NCBI GenBank assembly: GCA_014904985.1
Contig: MU128931.1
Location: 347,418-411,417, forward strand
Origin: Hydnum rufescens UP504
Lineage: Eukaryota > Basidiomycota > Agaricomycetes > Cantharellales > Hydnaceae
Direction: 5' to 3'
DNA length: 64,000 bases
Shown: positions 25,162 through 36,454 of the stretch, one piece after another
Layout: each line of letters opens with the position of its first letter
Position numbering within the stretch: the stretch's first letter is position 1
Program-made: the position numbers and the translations under genes
The notes under the pieces: model-generated
Told to the model about the DNA's origin: nothing
Seen by the model: only the letters and a program-made list of their open reading frames with translations
The model's database searches: none

Positions 25162-26877
25162 ATGCATGTCAGGCAATCTCCTGCTTCCCAGCGCGACCCC
25201 TCCCCTGCTGCTTCTGGAACCGGCCGCTCCCACCAGACCATAAAAAAGGATCCTGAAGGCGTGCTTTCTCCGCTAATTATTATATCTGACGAATCGTCAA
25301 ACGACGAATTAGACCGAATATCCAAACTACAATTCTCTTTTGTGGAAACCACGGAGAACGCGATCAAGAAAGAGAGTGAGGACGTCTCGCCTCCTAGCAG
25401 CAGCTCAAGTGACACAGCACCTATGGATCCTGATCAAAACAACCGAGGTGCAGACGACGAACGCTGGCGAGGTGTCCATTCGCAATCTACAGAATCAGGA
25501 AATGCACAACGAGGTGCTCCCGGACGTCGATCCTCAACGGAGGTGCGCTCTCCATCGACTTCTGTCACTGGGGAAGATGTCGCCATGCATTCCCCAATGC
25601 ATTTCGTCAATCTCACACCCTTTTTGCTCCCGGTAATCCTCCCGGACAAAGAAGGAGCCTGGACGCTGTTTATCCCCAACCCTATCCATCTGGGTACCAC
25701 CCACCCCCACATCCGGGGGCTCCGTATGCACAATTCCCCCCACCCACTGGCCAATTCGATGCAGGATTGACAACTCAACCCTTTTGGATCCCCCCAGTGG
25801 ACTATCGGAACCTATCCCCCGAACAGCAGCAAATTCTCATGAATGCTCACCAACAAGTGTTACTCGTGGGCGCCCATCAACAGCAGCAACCACACCCTTC
25901 GGTTGTCTCATCCACATATCCAAGTCCATATCTCTTTGAGGGAGGAACATATCCGCCCCCTCCCCCTGCCCTAGGCTATCCCCTGACTCCTTTTCCAGTC
26001 ATGTACAGGTCGCCAAATCCCAGCCAACCATACCAAACAAACTATGATCCTCGATACGTGGTGCAATCACAGTCGCTCGAGGACGTCAACAGCAGGCGGC
26101 GCTCGAACAGCAGCGCATCCTCCTCCATGCCCTCCCCCATATCGACGTCACGTTCGCCTCGTGCCGCAGGCCGTGGGACCGGGGGAGGGGCTGTATCGTC
26201 AGGGCCCGTCTCGCCAGCCGTGCGTTCCGGCTCGCAATCCACAACGCGGGGAAATAGGCTGCCCTCGTCTAGCCCTGGGGCAGGGCCCAGTACACGGAGG
26301 GAACCTGCTATTGCGGAGGTGCCTCCCACGGCGACGAGCGATGGCGCTGGTGGAGGGGCCGGATCGGATCCGGATCCGGAAGAAGCTGCGCTGAGCGAGG
26401 ATAAGAGACGGAGGAACACAGCTGCGAGTGGTCAGTTCTTTCTTTCCATCCCGAACGTATCTCCTCCAGTTCTTCTTTGTGTTTTGAATATTCCCTTGCC
26501 TATTTCTCTCAGCCCGCTTCCGCATTAAGAAGAAGCAGCGCGTATTGAATCTGGAACGGTCCATTGCTGATCTCGAAGGGCGCGCGGAAGATCTGGAGAA
26601 GGAGGCTGTCGAACTGCGCCGGGAGAATGGCTGGCTGAAGGAGATGGTGATCTTGAAAGGCCGACGTGCACTCGGGCTGATGCCTGAGAGACAGGACAGG
26701 AGAGGAAGTGGAAGGGAGGAGGAAGAAGGCGGGGATGGGGGTGACGAGGCAGAGGCGGAGGATGCGGAGCCGCGTTCTCGACGTGCGTCACCTTCTCATT
26801 CTCCTGACCCTAAACATTCGAGTGGGTCTGGGGGCTCCGCTAAACACAAGGGAGATCGAGGCAAACCGGGTCAATGA
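25162..26877 (+). CDS. bZIP transcription factor (MetR/Cys-3/Gcn4-like basic region)
   Basis: The C-terminal part is secure. An exon ending at 26430 and one starting at 26513 (82-bp intron, phase 1) join EDKRRRNTAASARFRIKKKQ, the N-x-x-A-A-S-A-R-F-R basic region, to a leucine zipper (LERSIADLEGRAEDLEKE... with heptad Leu/Val) and an acidic, Ser-rich tail. The upstream part is long, Pro/Gln/Ser-rich and probably an activation region (YPQPYPSGYHPPPHP, QQQPHPS). The N-terminal exon from 25162 is acidic (LSPLIIISDESSNDELD). Frame changes between about 25,470 and 25,620, so at least one intron lies there. One consistent option is donor ...CGAG|gtgtcc to acceptor ...acggag, but it is not certain. 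This subfamily controls sulfur or amino-acid metabolism in ascomycetes; the role here is inferred only from the basic region. Confidence 0.8.
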
Positions 26878-27785
26878 GGGTGGTACACTAGACCGATAGG
26901 TACTGGATTCTTGTCGCCACTGAAGCCATATTACATGATGAGAAGGGGGAAGCATTCGTATCAAAGACGATTCCGGACCAAATAGGGTTCTGAGGTTCTT
27001 GACAAATTCCCTACCCACTCGCCTCGACGTCCTTCGCTTCCCCCTCCTGTAGTACTATTCCATATCTGCGGTACCTCGCCACAAAGTCCATGAGACTATC
27101 CTGGGCCGCATCCCTTGTGCTGCTTCCTTAGTGAAATCTGGCAGGTGGTAGAGGGCCCTACCTTGTGTGCATTGTTAAAGTAACTATGGGATCATTTCGC
27201 ATCGAACTGCGATGCATCAGTCGAATCAGAGTCCGATGAAGGAGACGATGGTCGGTGAAATCGATGCTCAGAGTCAAAGTACCAATGGCATTCGTGCCGC
27301 AGTATCAAGACTTTCCCTTACCATAAGAAATCGCCATGAGACAAAAGAGGCCTCGGTAGACTGGTCACGAGTCTACATTCACACCTCATGATCTCGGTAG
27401 TTACCTTGGATGTCTAGATCACGACATCCACAATCGCTTGAGACAATATTCCAAGGGGGATATTATAAAAATTGACAGAAGACAAAGATCCAGTTTAGTG
27501 AGCGGCCCTACAATTACGGTATTTGCGCAGTCTTCCTCAGTGGAGGAGAGCAGAACCCTAAGGAATCAAGTGGAAAGAACGGAGGAAGCGGAGGGGGATT
27601 TGAACTCTTCATAGGGTCTTTGTGAGTGTTCCAGATAGCAAGGAAATATTGTTGAGCAGTACAGTGTGCAATATAGGTAGGGTGAGCAGAGAGATGTCCC
27701 ACAGAGTTCAAAGTAGTTGTGGATCGTGGTCCAAGACTCCAAGTGGTGTATACAACTCGGCAACTACCGAAGGACTGTTACGACT
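26878..27785. other. Intergenic spacer, 0.9 kb
   Basis: No supported gene or RNA. Several short open frames on both strands lack motifs. Confidence 0.45.
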
Positions 27786-28502
27786 ATGTCGCTTTCTGTC
27801 GCCCGTGTCCTCCCGAGGGTAGCGCGAATCTCTCGTTCGCAAATACGCAGATATGCCTCTCCAGCTACCGAACATCCTCCCGGATACGTCCCCACTGGAG
27901 AAGAATTCCTCGCTCAGAGAGCAGCCATTAAAGAACATGCCAAAGGTATCTGGCACATATTCAGACAGACTGTCTCCCCCATTCCTGTCATTCTTACTGT
28001 GCGCCCCTTTCCTAGAAACTACCGATCTGTGGCGCAAGATTAGGTCCGCCGCGGGCTTTCTTTGACAATACCTGAAATTTCTGGTACTCACGGTCTTCTC
28101 CTTCGCCTTGCGCTAGTCTTTACATATGTATTCCGGGAGGTATGTGAACTTGGTGTCTTGCTGGTGCCTTGTTTTCCGTCTTGTTAAACTCTACCAATGG
28201 GGACGACTTCCTAGCTACCGTTATGGGGCTGTACGTGAAGAAGGTCGAAGACGAGCATCATACTCACGTCGAGCATGAGAAGCACGCAAATCCCGAGCAT
28301 GAAGTTGGAACGCCTGATTATTCCTGGTTGAATAAGCGTACCAAACCATTCCCGTGGGGCAATAACAGCCTTTTCTTCAACCCCGAGGTTCGTTTTTTTT
28401 CCATTCCTCGTTTTGATGTTCTGTGTGTATCCTAACGTGTACATGTACTTGGCCATCTCCCAGACTAATAGGAATCACGGTCACTCTGCGGAGGAAGAAT
28501 AA
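27786..28502 (+). CDS. Cytochrome c oxidase subunit 6A (Cox13 type), mitochondrial
   Basis: Five exons (27786-27945, 28016-28043, 28117-28139, 28215-28387, 28464-28502) join in exact phase to 140 residues. Two internal exons are just 28 and 23 nt. The N-terminus (MSLSVARVLPRVARISRSQI then RRYAS) is a mitochondrial presequence. The family core is assembled only when the tiny exons are kept: TTDLWRKIS, LYICIPGA in the single membrane helix, then the C-terminal signature TPDYSWLNKRTKPFPWG with NNSLFFNPE. Subunit 6A sits in complex IV of the inner membrane, stabilises the dimer and takes part in its regulation. The length and the KPFPWG motif fit the family well. Confidence 0.92.
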
Positions 28503-29018
28503 ATAGAACTCTACAGAATGCAATTTTTACTCTGGATTCTCTGAGACTTTTGGCCTTGTAAGGGCGACTACCTGAATAGGATGGATCACCCCAATCAAGT
28601 GGACGCCGTTAAACAGGGCGACATGCAGTGTAGATGGCATTGCCGAACGCATCCAAGCAGGCGTTCGACTTGCTTGTGTCTAACTGGATGCACGGAACGG
28701 GGCGTCGTTACATCAAATGGGAATTCAACGCTGTCATAATATTCGAAGCCTCACGCTAATGCTGTTTAGTTATCGAGCGGAACTGTTTCCCCCATACGAA
28801 TTGCACTCATGTGGTCTTTAGTCGGTCCCGACACACTGTCCATACAATGTAGACGAGGCACTTCTTGCAGGCATAAGGTCTCGAGGGTGACCTCGCCGTA
28901 TTCGGAACATGTAAAACGCTGCCAGTAGCTATTGGGTCAAAACTTTAATTGGTAGCAAGAGGCGTGACAGGGAGCAAGTGCGATATCTTCTACTTGTCTT
29001 CTCAGAGGTTTGAGAGGA
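28503..29018. other. Intergenic spacer
   Basis: About 515 bp between convergent genes. No feature recognised. Confidence 0.45.
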
Positions 29019-31163
29019 TTACTTCCTCGGATTCGAAACCATGAGAATCAAATCAAGTTTCAGGTTCTGGGGACCACCGCCAGATTCGATGGATATCGTC
29101 GAACCGCAGGTAATATCCTCCGGGAGATGCATATGCTGGGGCGGACTAGATGGAATCCTTGAAGGAGTTCGTTCGCTGGAGCTGTATCTGCTGCCGTATG
29201 ACGGTGCCGGCTCTGGCATGTCTGAGCGAGTTTCGTCAGTCCAGGGGGAGGGTACTTCTGCGGACCACCGCCCAATGCGATTGACGTTATTGGACGATGG
29301 GTGGCATCCTTCTCTGGGAGATGCATGTGCAGAGGGCGAACTAGGTGAGGTCCACAAAGGAGTTCGTTCGCTGGGGCTGCCGCCATATGATGGTGCTGGC
29401 CTGGGTATGACTGGGCGAACTCCGTTAGTCCGTCCCCATTTTGTGATCTCTTTCAGTGTCCAGAAGACGAAACAGATAGAGAACATCACGGTGAAATCAC
29501 GAATAGAAATAGGAGGATTCTCCGGAGGTGGAGGTGGATCATCCGGAGGCGAGCTTGGGGGAGACGGTGGAGGCGGAGGCGGTGGAGGCGGAGGAGGTGG
29601 AGGCGGAGGAGGCGGAGGAGGAGGAGGAGGTGGTGGTGGTGGTGGTGGTGGCGGTCTGCAGGGATTTCGGGGTTCAATGGTCCACAAGAGATGCGAAAAG
29701 TTAGAGAGACTAACGGAGGAACGTGAACAGCTGTATAAACCACATAGTCCAATGTCATGCCCTTCAAAATGCCCCCGTCACTGGGGCCCCATCGAGGATT
29801 TTCTTCTATGAGACGATGTTCGACGTGATGGATTTGATTCCAATCTAGTCCGTCGATATGCCACAACATCACGGAGCGATCTTCCAGATCGGATGACATG
29901 GTTGATTCCGGAGATACACGGTGTTCCTCTTCCACCGATGCGGGACTCAATGAGGATGAGAGCGAGGGTGACAGTTGATCGCGAGGGGGGATTATGTTGA
30001 GATACGATTGATGGGCGTCGATAATATGACATGTCCCATCGATACAGATTTCTTGAGCACCGTATGGATGAATTATCTGAGAGCGGGGTGCTCCGTAAAG
30101 ATATAGGGCAGAGCCTATCGATTGCAACATCAATTGCGATGGTGGTGTGTCGATGGGGAGAACGCACCTCTGAACCAGAACGCAGCTCGTGGGACAACAT
30201 TGTCAGCACCCGGAAAAGCAGTCAACGCTTGCATAAACGTCTCGTTCACGAGTCGACGACCCTCTACAGACGGATCACCGGCCTCGACTTCGAATTTCTT
30301 TGCCTCCCAAGGTGAGTACATTCCTGAGCACCCGCCGCTCCAGGAACGTGAGGCACAGGCGGTGTGCGGCCAGAAACCGATTTGGGATCCTGTGTCTTCA
30401 AATGTAATGTTTCGCAATGTCGAGCCAATCGGAGGGATGTGCTTCACTCTGCCATGAAGGTTAGCGGTCACCAACAATTTTTGTTGAACAAATTGCGAGG
30501 TTACGGACGGTTGGTCACGATAGATATCCGCTATTTCATATACTACACGAGCGAGAGTCATGACCTTTAATGGGTTATCCTTTCCAGGAGGGGCTTCAGT
30601 GAGACGAATCACAAAGTGATGGTTCCGATTCGGGTTCAGCCAAGAATCAGACCAAATGAGAACCTCCTCATTATCATTCGAATGCGAGTAGGTTTTATGA
30701 GTATCGAGAGGGATGCATGGGTCTCGATCAACACAGATCTCTTGATCAGCAGGAGGATGCTGCAATTGATTTCGAGGGGCACCGTAGATATGCACCCCCG
30801 AGGCTAAATCACACGGTAGAAGATGAGTACAAGATACGATTCCTTCCTTTGTGCCACACCTTGTACGGAGAATACAATCTCTCGTAGACCTTCTCCTTCT
30901 GCGTGATTTCGCTCACTCGAAATGAAATGCGCAGTAGAATTAAGGCCAGAGGAGTCTATGTATTCTCGCAGCTCCCATGGATTAAAGCGGCTCGAGCAAC
31001 CGTACACCCACCCGGGAACACACGTGGTGTCTGGAAGGTACCCGAGGCGAGGGTTGGTATCGTGAAGCGTGACGTTCTGTATGTTGCGCACAGGAAGAGG
31101 TCGAACCAGGGAGGGGATCTCCCTGGCTAACGCCAACCCCACCATCCATGACAAGAAGATCAT
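29019..31163 (-). CDS. Modular secreted/surface protein: signal peptide, duplicated ectodomain module, polyproline stalk, transmembrane segment, tail
   Basis: Four exons (31163-30860, 30803-30168, 30114-29715, 29655-29019) join in exact phase to 658 residues. MIFLSWMVGLALA is a signal peptide. Two copies of a composite module follow. Part A is NVTLHDTNPRLGYLPDTTC... in copy 1 and NITFEDTGSQIGFWPHTAC... in copy 2, each with C-x(6-7)-GCS and PWE. Part B starts HIYGAPRNQ / YLYGAPRSQ, then EICVDRDPC / EICIDGTCH, then a V-V-Y stretch. The exon 2/3 border falls between the A and B parts of copy 2. After the second B part comes a run of about 30 prolines (GGN codon repeats on + strand, 29568-29654), then PISIRDF and a hydrophobic segment TVMFSICFVFWTL, then a tail with a duplicated PAPSYG...SERTP block. 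The family is not named by me, but two-module IYGAP proteins of this design occur in mushrooms. Ligand and role unknown. Confidence 0.75.
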
Positions 31164-31624
31164 TGGACAAGATTACCCCCACGAAGCAGTCACGAGACAA
31201 TAACGACCTCAGAATTCAACTATTTCGTTCTCACAAAGGTAGCTTCAGAACATCCCTCGCTGCAGGAGATCAAATCTCCGTGGTTGCAGAACGAGATGTT
31301 GAGCAGGCTAGGTAGAGCAGGCTAGGTGTACGTCTGGTGACAGAATGAAGGGATTCAATGCACTCGGAACCTGCCGTCATTCAGTTATTTAAGCGCTGGA
31401 GGCAGACAAGGCGGGTTATGCGATCCCAAAGCATGGATTGCACACTGGCATTTCCAGATGTTGAGATCTTGCTTGATTCAACTGCTCATGCTGGGACACG
31501 AGCATGAATACGCATAATCATTGGATACAGTAGTGCCCGAAGAATTCGTTGGCGCCGTGATATCCATTATTTATACGCCACCACGATCTATGTACAAGGA
31601 GGTATTCCAATATCTGAGGTCCAT
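31164..31624. other. Intergenic spacer
   Basis: Spacer between the 3' end of the proteasome gene and the start of the surface-protein gene on the same strand. No feature seen beyond a short local duplication (gagcaggctaggt) near 31300. Confidence 0.45.
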
Positions 31625-34600
31625 CTACACATCATCGCCAAATGGATACTACAAAGCAATGAGAAATATGAGCACAAAAAGCACAAGGTAAGAAAACGTA
31701 ATCTACCGACCTCAAATGGAGCCGGTGGCTCCACCATAATCCCATTGTCTGCCGTTGCATTAGCGCCAATTGGGGCAGGCCCGTCCAGGCCTGCGGCAGT
31801 AGAGGCTGAAGCAGAGGCAGCAGCAGCGGCACTATCTGCGAGGGCGAGGACCCATTGAGGCTCCCCTTCTTCTGGCTTTGTATCTACCAGAACGAGAATA
31901 CCCCCACCGCCCGCGTGCCGATCTGCCTTTTTGGTATGCCCCCTCGAATTACCAGACGCATTCCGTGCTGTTGTTGAATGAGACGCGACCGCTCGAACAG
32001 GCTGGAATCGATTTTCTGGAGGGAAAGCGATATGCGCTAGTTGCGACGGTGTTACTCGAGAGAAATTTTGGAGAATTTCGAACGTTGGCTCTATAAGCTT
32101 CTTCTCGCGTTCACGTTTTGCAGCAGAGGCAGACATAGATAATGATACGGTTGTGTCTTCGGTGCTACTTTCTGCACCGGTAGTGGGAGCGGTGGGGCCA
32201 TCCTCCTTCATTTCCACATCCTCGGACACTCTTGCCGCGGGTTTATCCTAAAATGCGGTAAATCAGTTCCCTTACAGTAAGCAGTCACAGAAAAGAACAG
32301 TAAATGACGAACCGTCTCCATAGAATCTGATTCGGCTGCAGCCTTTTCTTTCTCCTTCGTTTTTTCTCGAGCTTTTGCTTTCGCAGTCGTAGATAAGATG
32401 GCGGTGGCAACCTTCTCTACGGCCTTTTCAGCAGGAGGCTTCATCGGAGATGGATACGCGAACAAGCTAGGTCTTGCGTCAGACACGAAAGTAAACGTAG
32501 GGGTCTGTCAGACGAAAAACCTCTTCAGAACATCCATCCAAGCCAAGAATCAAGTCTGCGCACCTTGAGTTCTTCCGTTACGCCAACAATGACAGTCGGC
32601 GCGAACGCCAAGGAAGCGCAATGCGCGAGAGGATACCAATACCAAAATTGGGCGAACAAGGTCATACCGACGATAGCGCTCATGCTTTTGCTCCCTGCAC
32701 GGCTCTGCAAAGAGATGGTAACGTTCCGACCCCCCGCATCGAGGAAGCCTTGTGCGAGCGCTGCACCGAAGCGTGCCATTGGGTCCTCATGTTTGTCGGC
32801 GATGATCTTCGCGAAAAGAGCCCGGGTTGGGGAGAGGGAGGGAGAGACATCAGATTGTTGGACGAGGATCATGGCAAGAGAAATAAAAGCCCCTTGGCGG
32901 ACGAAATCTACAGGGTCCTTGATCATTGGCTCTAGCAGATCAATTGCATCCTGCGGCAGCCTCCAAAGGTTAGCGGCAGGGCTACACATTGCAAACAGCA
33001 TAGGTATCGTACCTGCGATCCAGTTCCAGCACATGAGATACCAAGAGCGAGGGTCGCACCACACCGCACGTGGGGGTTGTAGCTCTCACTGAGGAGTTGC
33101 ACCATGCGGGGCACCTGGCTCGGGTTTTTGAATAGCAAGAACGCAAGGGACGTGACAGCAGCGCGACGGACATCATCAGATGTGTCTGAGACGGCAATGT
33201 GCAAGAGTTTTTCGACTGCAGCGTTGTCGGATGTTCCCGCATAGGCGAGGGCCAGTGTATAGATACCCCCATAACGGAGAATTGGGTCCTAGCAAAGATG
33301 TCAGCGTAACTTCATTGCATCACAATCAGAATAATGATTGAAACCTTTTCGCTTAAAAGCCGATCAATAGTGGCATTCGCTTGTTCTTGAGTCCCATAGC
33401 AGATGAATGCAATACCGACAGCGAGACCTCGGATAATTTTCTCATGGTGTGTCTCATGTGCATATTGCAGCATCTCGTCGATCACTTCTGCGGATCCTGA
33501 ACCAAGCATCACTAGACCCATCGAATACCCGGCGGCCTCTCCCGCAATCGCGCTATCGGTGTACAGTGCTTGCTTGAGATCATCATACGCGTCTGCATTA
33601 CGTGCCATCAGAATCTCCCGTCTTTATGGCAAGGGTACGAAATATCATACCCTTGTCTTGGCTCGCCATGCCAGCAATACCAACACCAAGGGCAGCACCG
33701 TGTTGAACAATTTCTCCTGGGACATCGCGCAGCGTCGCACGAAGTTGACCAAGCACCTCTCTTCCACGGCTAGCGTGAATGAGGCCAAGGGCATACAATG
33801 CACCACCTTCGGAATAGGGACTACTTCCAGCTGTTGATGCGCCGTCCGGCTGAGGAAGGTAGGGCTGCAATAACGCGGTGCCATTCCGTATATTACCCTT
33901 ATGGATGACACCAAGTGCAGCAGTGGCAGTGAACTTGCTCCAATTTGACGCGCGTCCAAGCCAGTCAAGGTTGTTGCGCAGGAATTCATCAGAATTCGTA
34001 CCAGCATGCATAAACGCGTTCGCAAAGGTAAGTGCAGAATGGAAGATGGAAGAGCGCGAGTCAAGGGCTTCCTTCGTGTCTTTGAGAATGAGCTGATCCG
34101 CGTGATTATTCCGTTCCAGAAAGTCGCTGAACAAATGTATACTCGTCTCGCCGCCCAGTATTGAACGTAGCCGATCATAAACTCGCGAAGCGGAAGGATT
34201 AGCTGCGGGGACCTCTGAAGTCTCAACGGTAGAGTGTTGAGGAAGGCCAGACCGGACTGCCTCCAAGAAATCCTGGGTGCCACCTTCCACAAGATCGAAT
34301 GCAATTTGATACGAGATAGCAAATTGTTCTCGCTTCCCCTGAAGGCCTCCGTCAACGAGGGAAACTAGAATTGGAATGGTGATGGATGGGAGGGACAAGG
34401 TCACGTGCAGCCGAGTGAGAGAGTGAATGTGAGGTGCCCGTGCCGTGAGAGGGGGGAATAAGGGAAGAATGTGATGGAGAACCTGCACGAAACAATTAAA
34501 TCACCCTCGCCCATGGAGGCTTTAACGTAAGCTCACTTTGTTCCGGAAGGAGAGTGTGAATCCTGTGTCTAAGACAGCTTCCATCACATAGGACAGGATC

Positions 34601-35220
34601 TCGGTGTCTTTGGTAAGATCAAAGATACGAGTAATAATGTCCAACCGAGCACTCTCGAGAGCAATTCCAAGGGCCTGCATAAGGCAAGCACATCGAAACC
34701 TTGAGTGTGGGTCTTTGTGAGGATTATCCTCCAGGAAAAGAGTATGCACCTGCTTGTATTCGCCATCCTCAAGGCACTTTTTGAAGATGCCTTCGATGAT
34801 GTTCACTAGCCGAGGATCGATTTTTCCCTGAGATTTGCCGGACTCTTCGGTAGCTCGAACTTGAATATAGCGGTCTATCGCTTTCGACACCACAGTCTCC
34901 ACGTACTCTTCGGCACCAGGGTTTAACCGTTCTTGTTCGAAAGAAGTGCCCGCGCCCAGAGCGAATGATAAAGCCTCGTCGTATTCTGCGAGATAGTAGT
35001 AGACTTTGCTGGCGACCAACGCAGCAAGACCGCGTGCATTCTTAGGAAGAGCCTCGTTTTCATACAGAGTCTCAATGGCAGTTACAGATTCCGATATTTC
35101 TGCCCAGAATTGTGGCACCAAGGCGTTCAGTTGAGCCAATGCATACTGCTGAAGTTGTGGGTCTGGATCGCTGAGGAGAGCAAGGACACCTGCAGCAGAG
35201 GTCTGCACACGTGGTGCCAT
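31625..35220 (-). CDS. RPN2: 26S proteasome regulatory subunit RPN2 (PSMD1)
   Basis: Eight exons (35220-34537, 34482-33651, 33592-33345, 33288-33013, 32950-32564, 32504-32313, 32247-31711, 31648-31625) join in exact phase to 1059 residues. The N-terminal rod has [17 protein letters not shown] and [18 protein letters not shown]. The centre carries the proteasome/cyclosome repeats: [90 protein letters not shown]. Then an acidic/Lys-rich insert and the C-terminal [15 protein letters not shown]. The last exon is only eight codons and supplies YPFGDDV. RPN2 is a scaffold of the 19S lid-base interface. Keeping the 58-bp intron at 33593-33650 is required to restore the repeat that reads [14 protein letters not shown]. 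Confidence 0.96.
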
Positions 35221-35344
35221 ATAGACACGCTTGTATAGGCTAGGTGGGAGGGAGAGACTGCGTGATGTTTGAAAGTTGGGAGAGCTGACGCGTTCGACAA
35301 GGAACCCACACCGTACGGCAATTGCCGAGTCGCTCTCTGCAAAG
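35221..35344. promoter_or_regulatory. Shared 124-bp promoter, RPN2 / TIM22
   Basis: The two divergent start codons are 124 bp apart. No proteasome control element was recognised with confidence. Confidence 0.5.
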
Positions 35345-36062
35345 ATGTCGACCGAGTGGTGGCCTCGAAAGGTTCTCGCGCCAGTGTTTCCGGCTGGCAT
35401 GGAGCCTCTCCCTCCAGGATTGACCGAGGAGGATCGCTCGGCTATCGCTCAACAGAAAAAAATAGAACGATTCATGACTATGGGTAGCGAGAGTTGCGTT
35501 TTCAAAACCGCGGTGACTGCTGGTGGAGGTACAGCCCATGTTCCCCGTCTATCTCAAGCTGCTGAGGAGATTTTTAACAGGATTTGGTCTCGGGGCTTTT
35601 ATTTCCCTCATGTCCGCCACTTTCGCGTACGATGATCCATTATCAAGGACTTGGACGGAACAGACCATGAGCACCCGACAAAAAACAGTGAAAATATTTA
35701 AAGACATGGGGAAAGGGATGGTAAAGACTGGAAAGGGCTTCGGCAAAGTTGCAGCATTATATGCGGGGGTAGAGTGTGTAATAGAAGGCGTTCGTATATC
35801 TCTGTTATTACTTGGCACAATTCACCAATCTTCTGTGATCTCACAGTATCGGGCGAAGAATGACATGAGCAATGCCATAGCAGCTGGATTCCTCGCTGGC
35901 GGCATTCTGGCGCGAAATTCTGGCCCTAGAGCAGCTCTTGGGGGGGGCTTGGCGTTTGCAGCATTTTCGGGTGCCATTGATCTATTCATTAGAAGGGAAA
36001 CCGCAGAGTACGCCCCGGTCTTTTTTGAATTTAGTTTCTCGTCTCACGAATTTGTTCCATAA
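35345..36062 (+). CDS. TIM22: Mitochondrial inner membrane translocase subunit TIM22
   Basis: Three exons (35345-35528, 35581-35789, 35847-36062) join in phase to 202 residues, the family's usual size. Membrane and loop motifs are [65 protein letters not shown] and [16 protein letters not shown]. The G-x-E/D-C region and the AKND loop identify Tim22 rather than Tim17 or Tim23. The protein forms the carrier-translocase pore in the inner membrane. The C-terminal stretch after FIRRE may end earlier if a further intron (donor near 36020) is used; the stop at 36062 is the simple reading. An in-frame ATG at 35399 is an alternative start. Confidence 0.93.
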
Positions 36063-36454
36063 CCAAGGGAAGATTGAACATAAGTTAACTTATATACCAG
36101 GTTCAAGACCAATAATTGACCATATCCCAGCCGACTGTGGTGCTGTACTTAGTGGCGGACGGGAGAAAAGTGACGAAAGGTATTATATTGTGTGCTAGAG
36201 GGCAGTATCTACCCGTGCCCATTGTAATGCCCCCTGATCGACGCATATTTGTTTACAATTAGAGCTTCTAGTTAGTCCTTACAGTCGCTGAGATTATTAG
36301 CTAGTCGTATATCCCCCAGAGATGTACGTAGTAGATGGAGCTAGCTCGCACTAGTCACTCACTGATCCAGGATGGCCATCTCCGGGTTTGCACAACGTGG
36401 GAATTACCGTAATCCACTGGAAATAGAAGTACAAATCCACTCGCTCACTTGTTC
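36063..36454. other. Intergenic, upstream of CDT1
   Basis: About 390 bp without a supported feature; presumed TIM22 3' UTR and CDT1 promoter. Confidence 0.4.

Noticed and set aside
29041..29811. 256-codon open frame on the + strand with poly-Gly
   Set aside because: It is the antisense shadow of the polyproline/tail exon of the surface-protein gene, which has consistent splicing.
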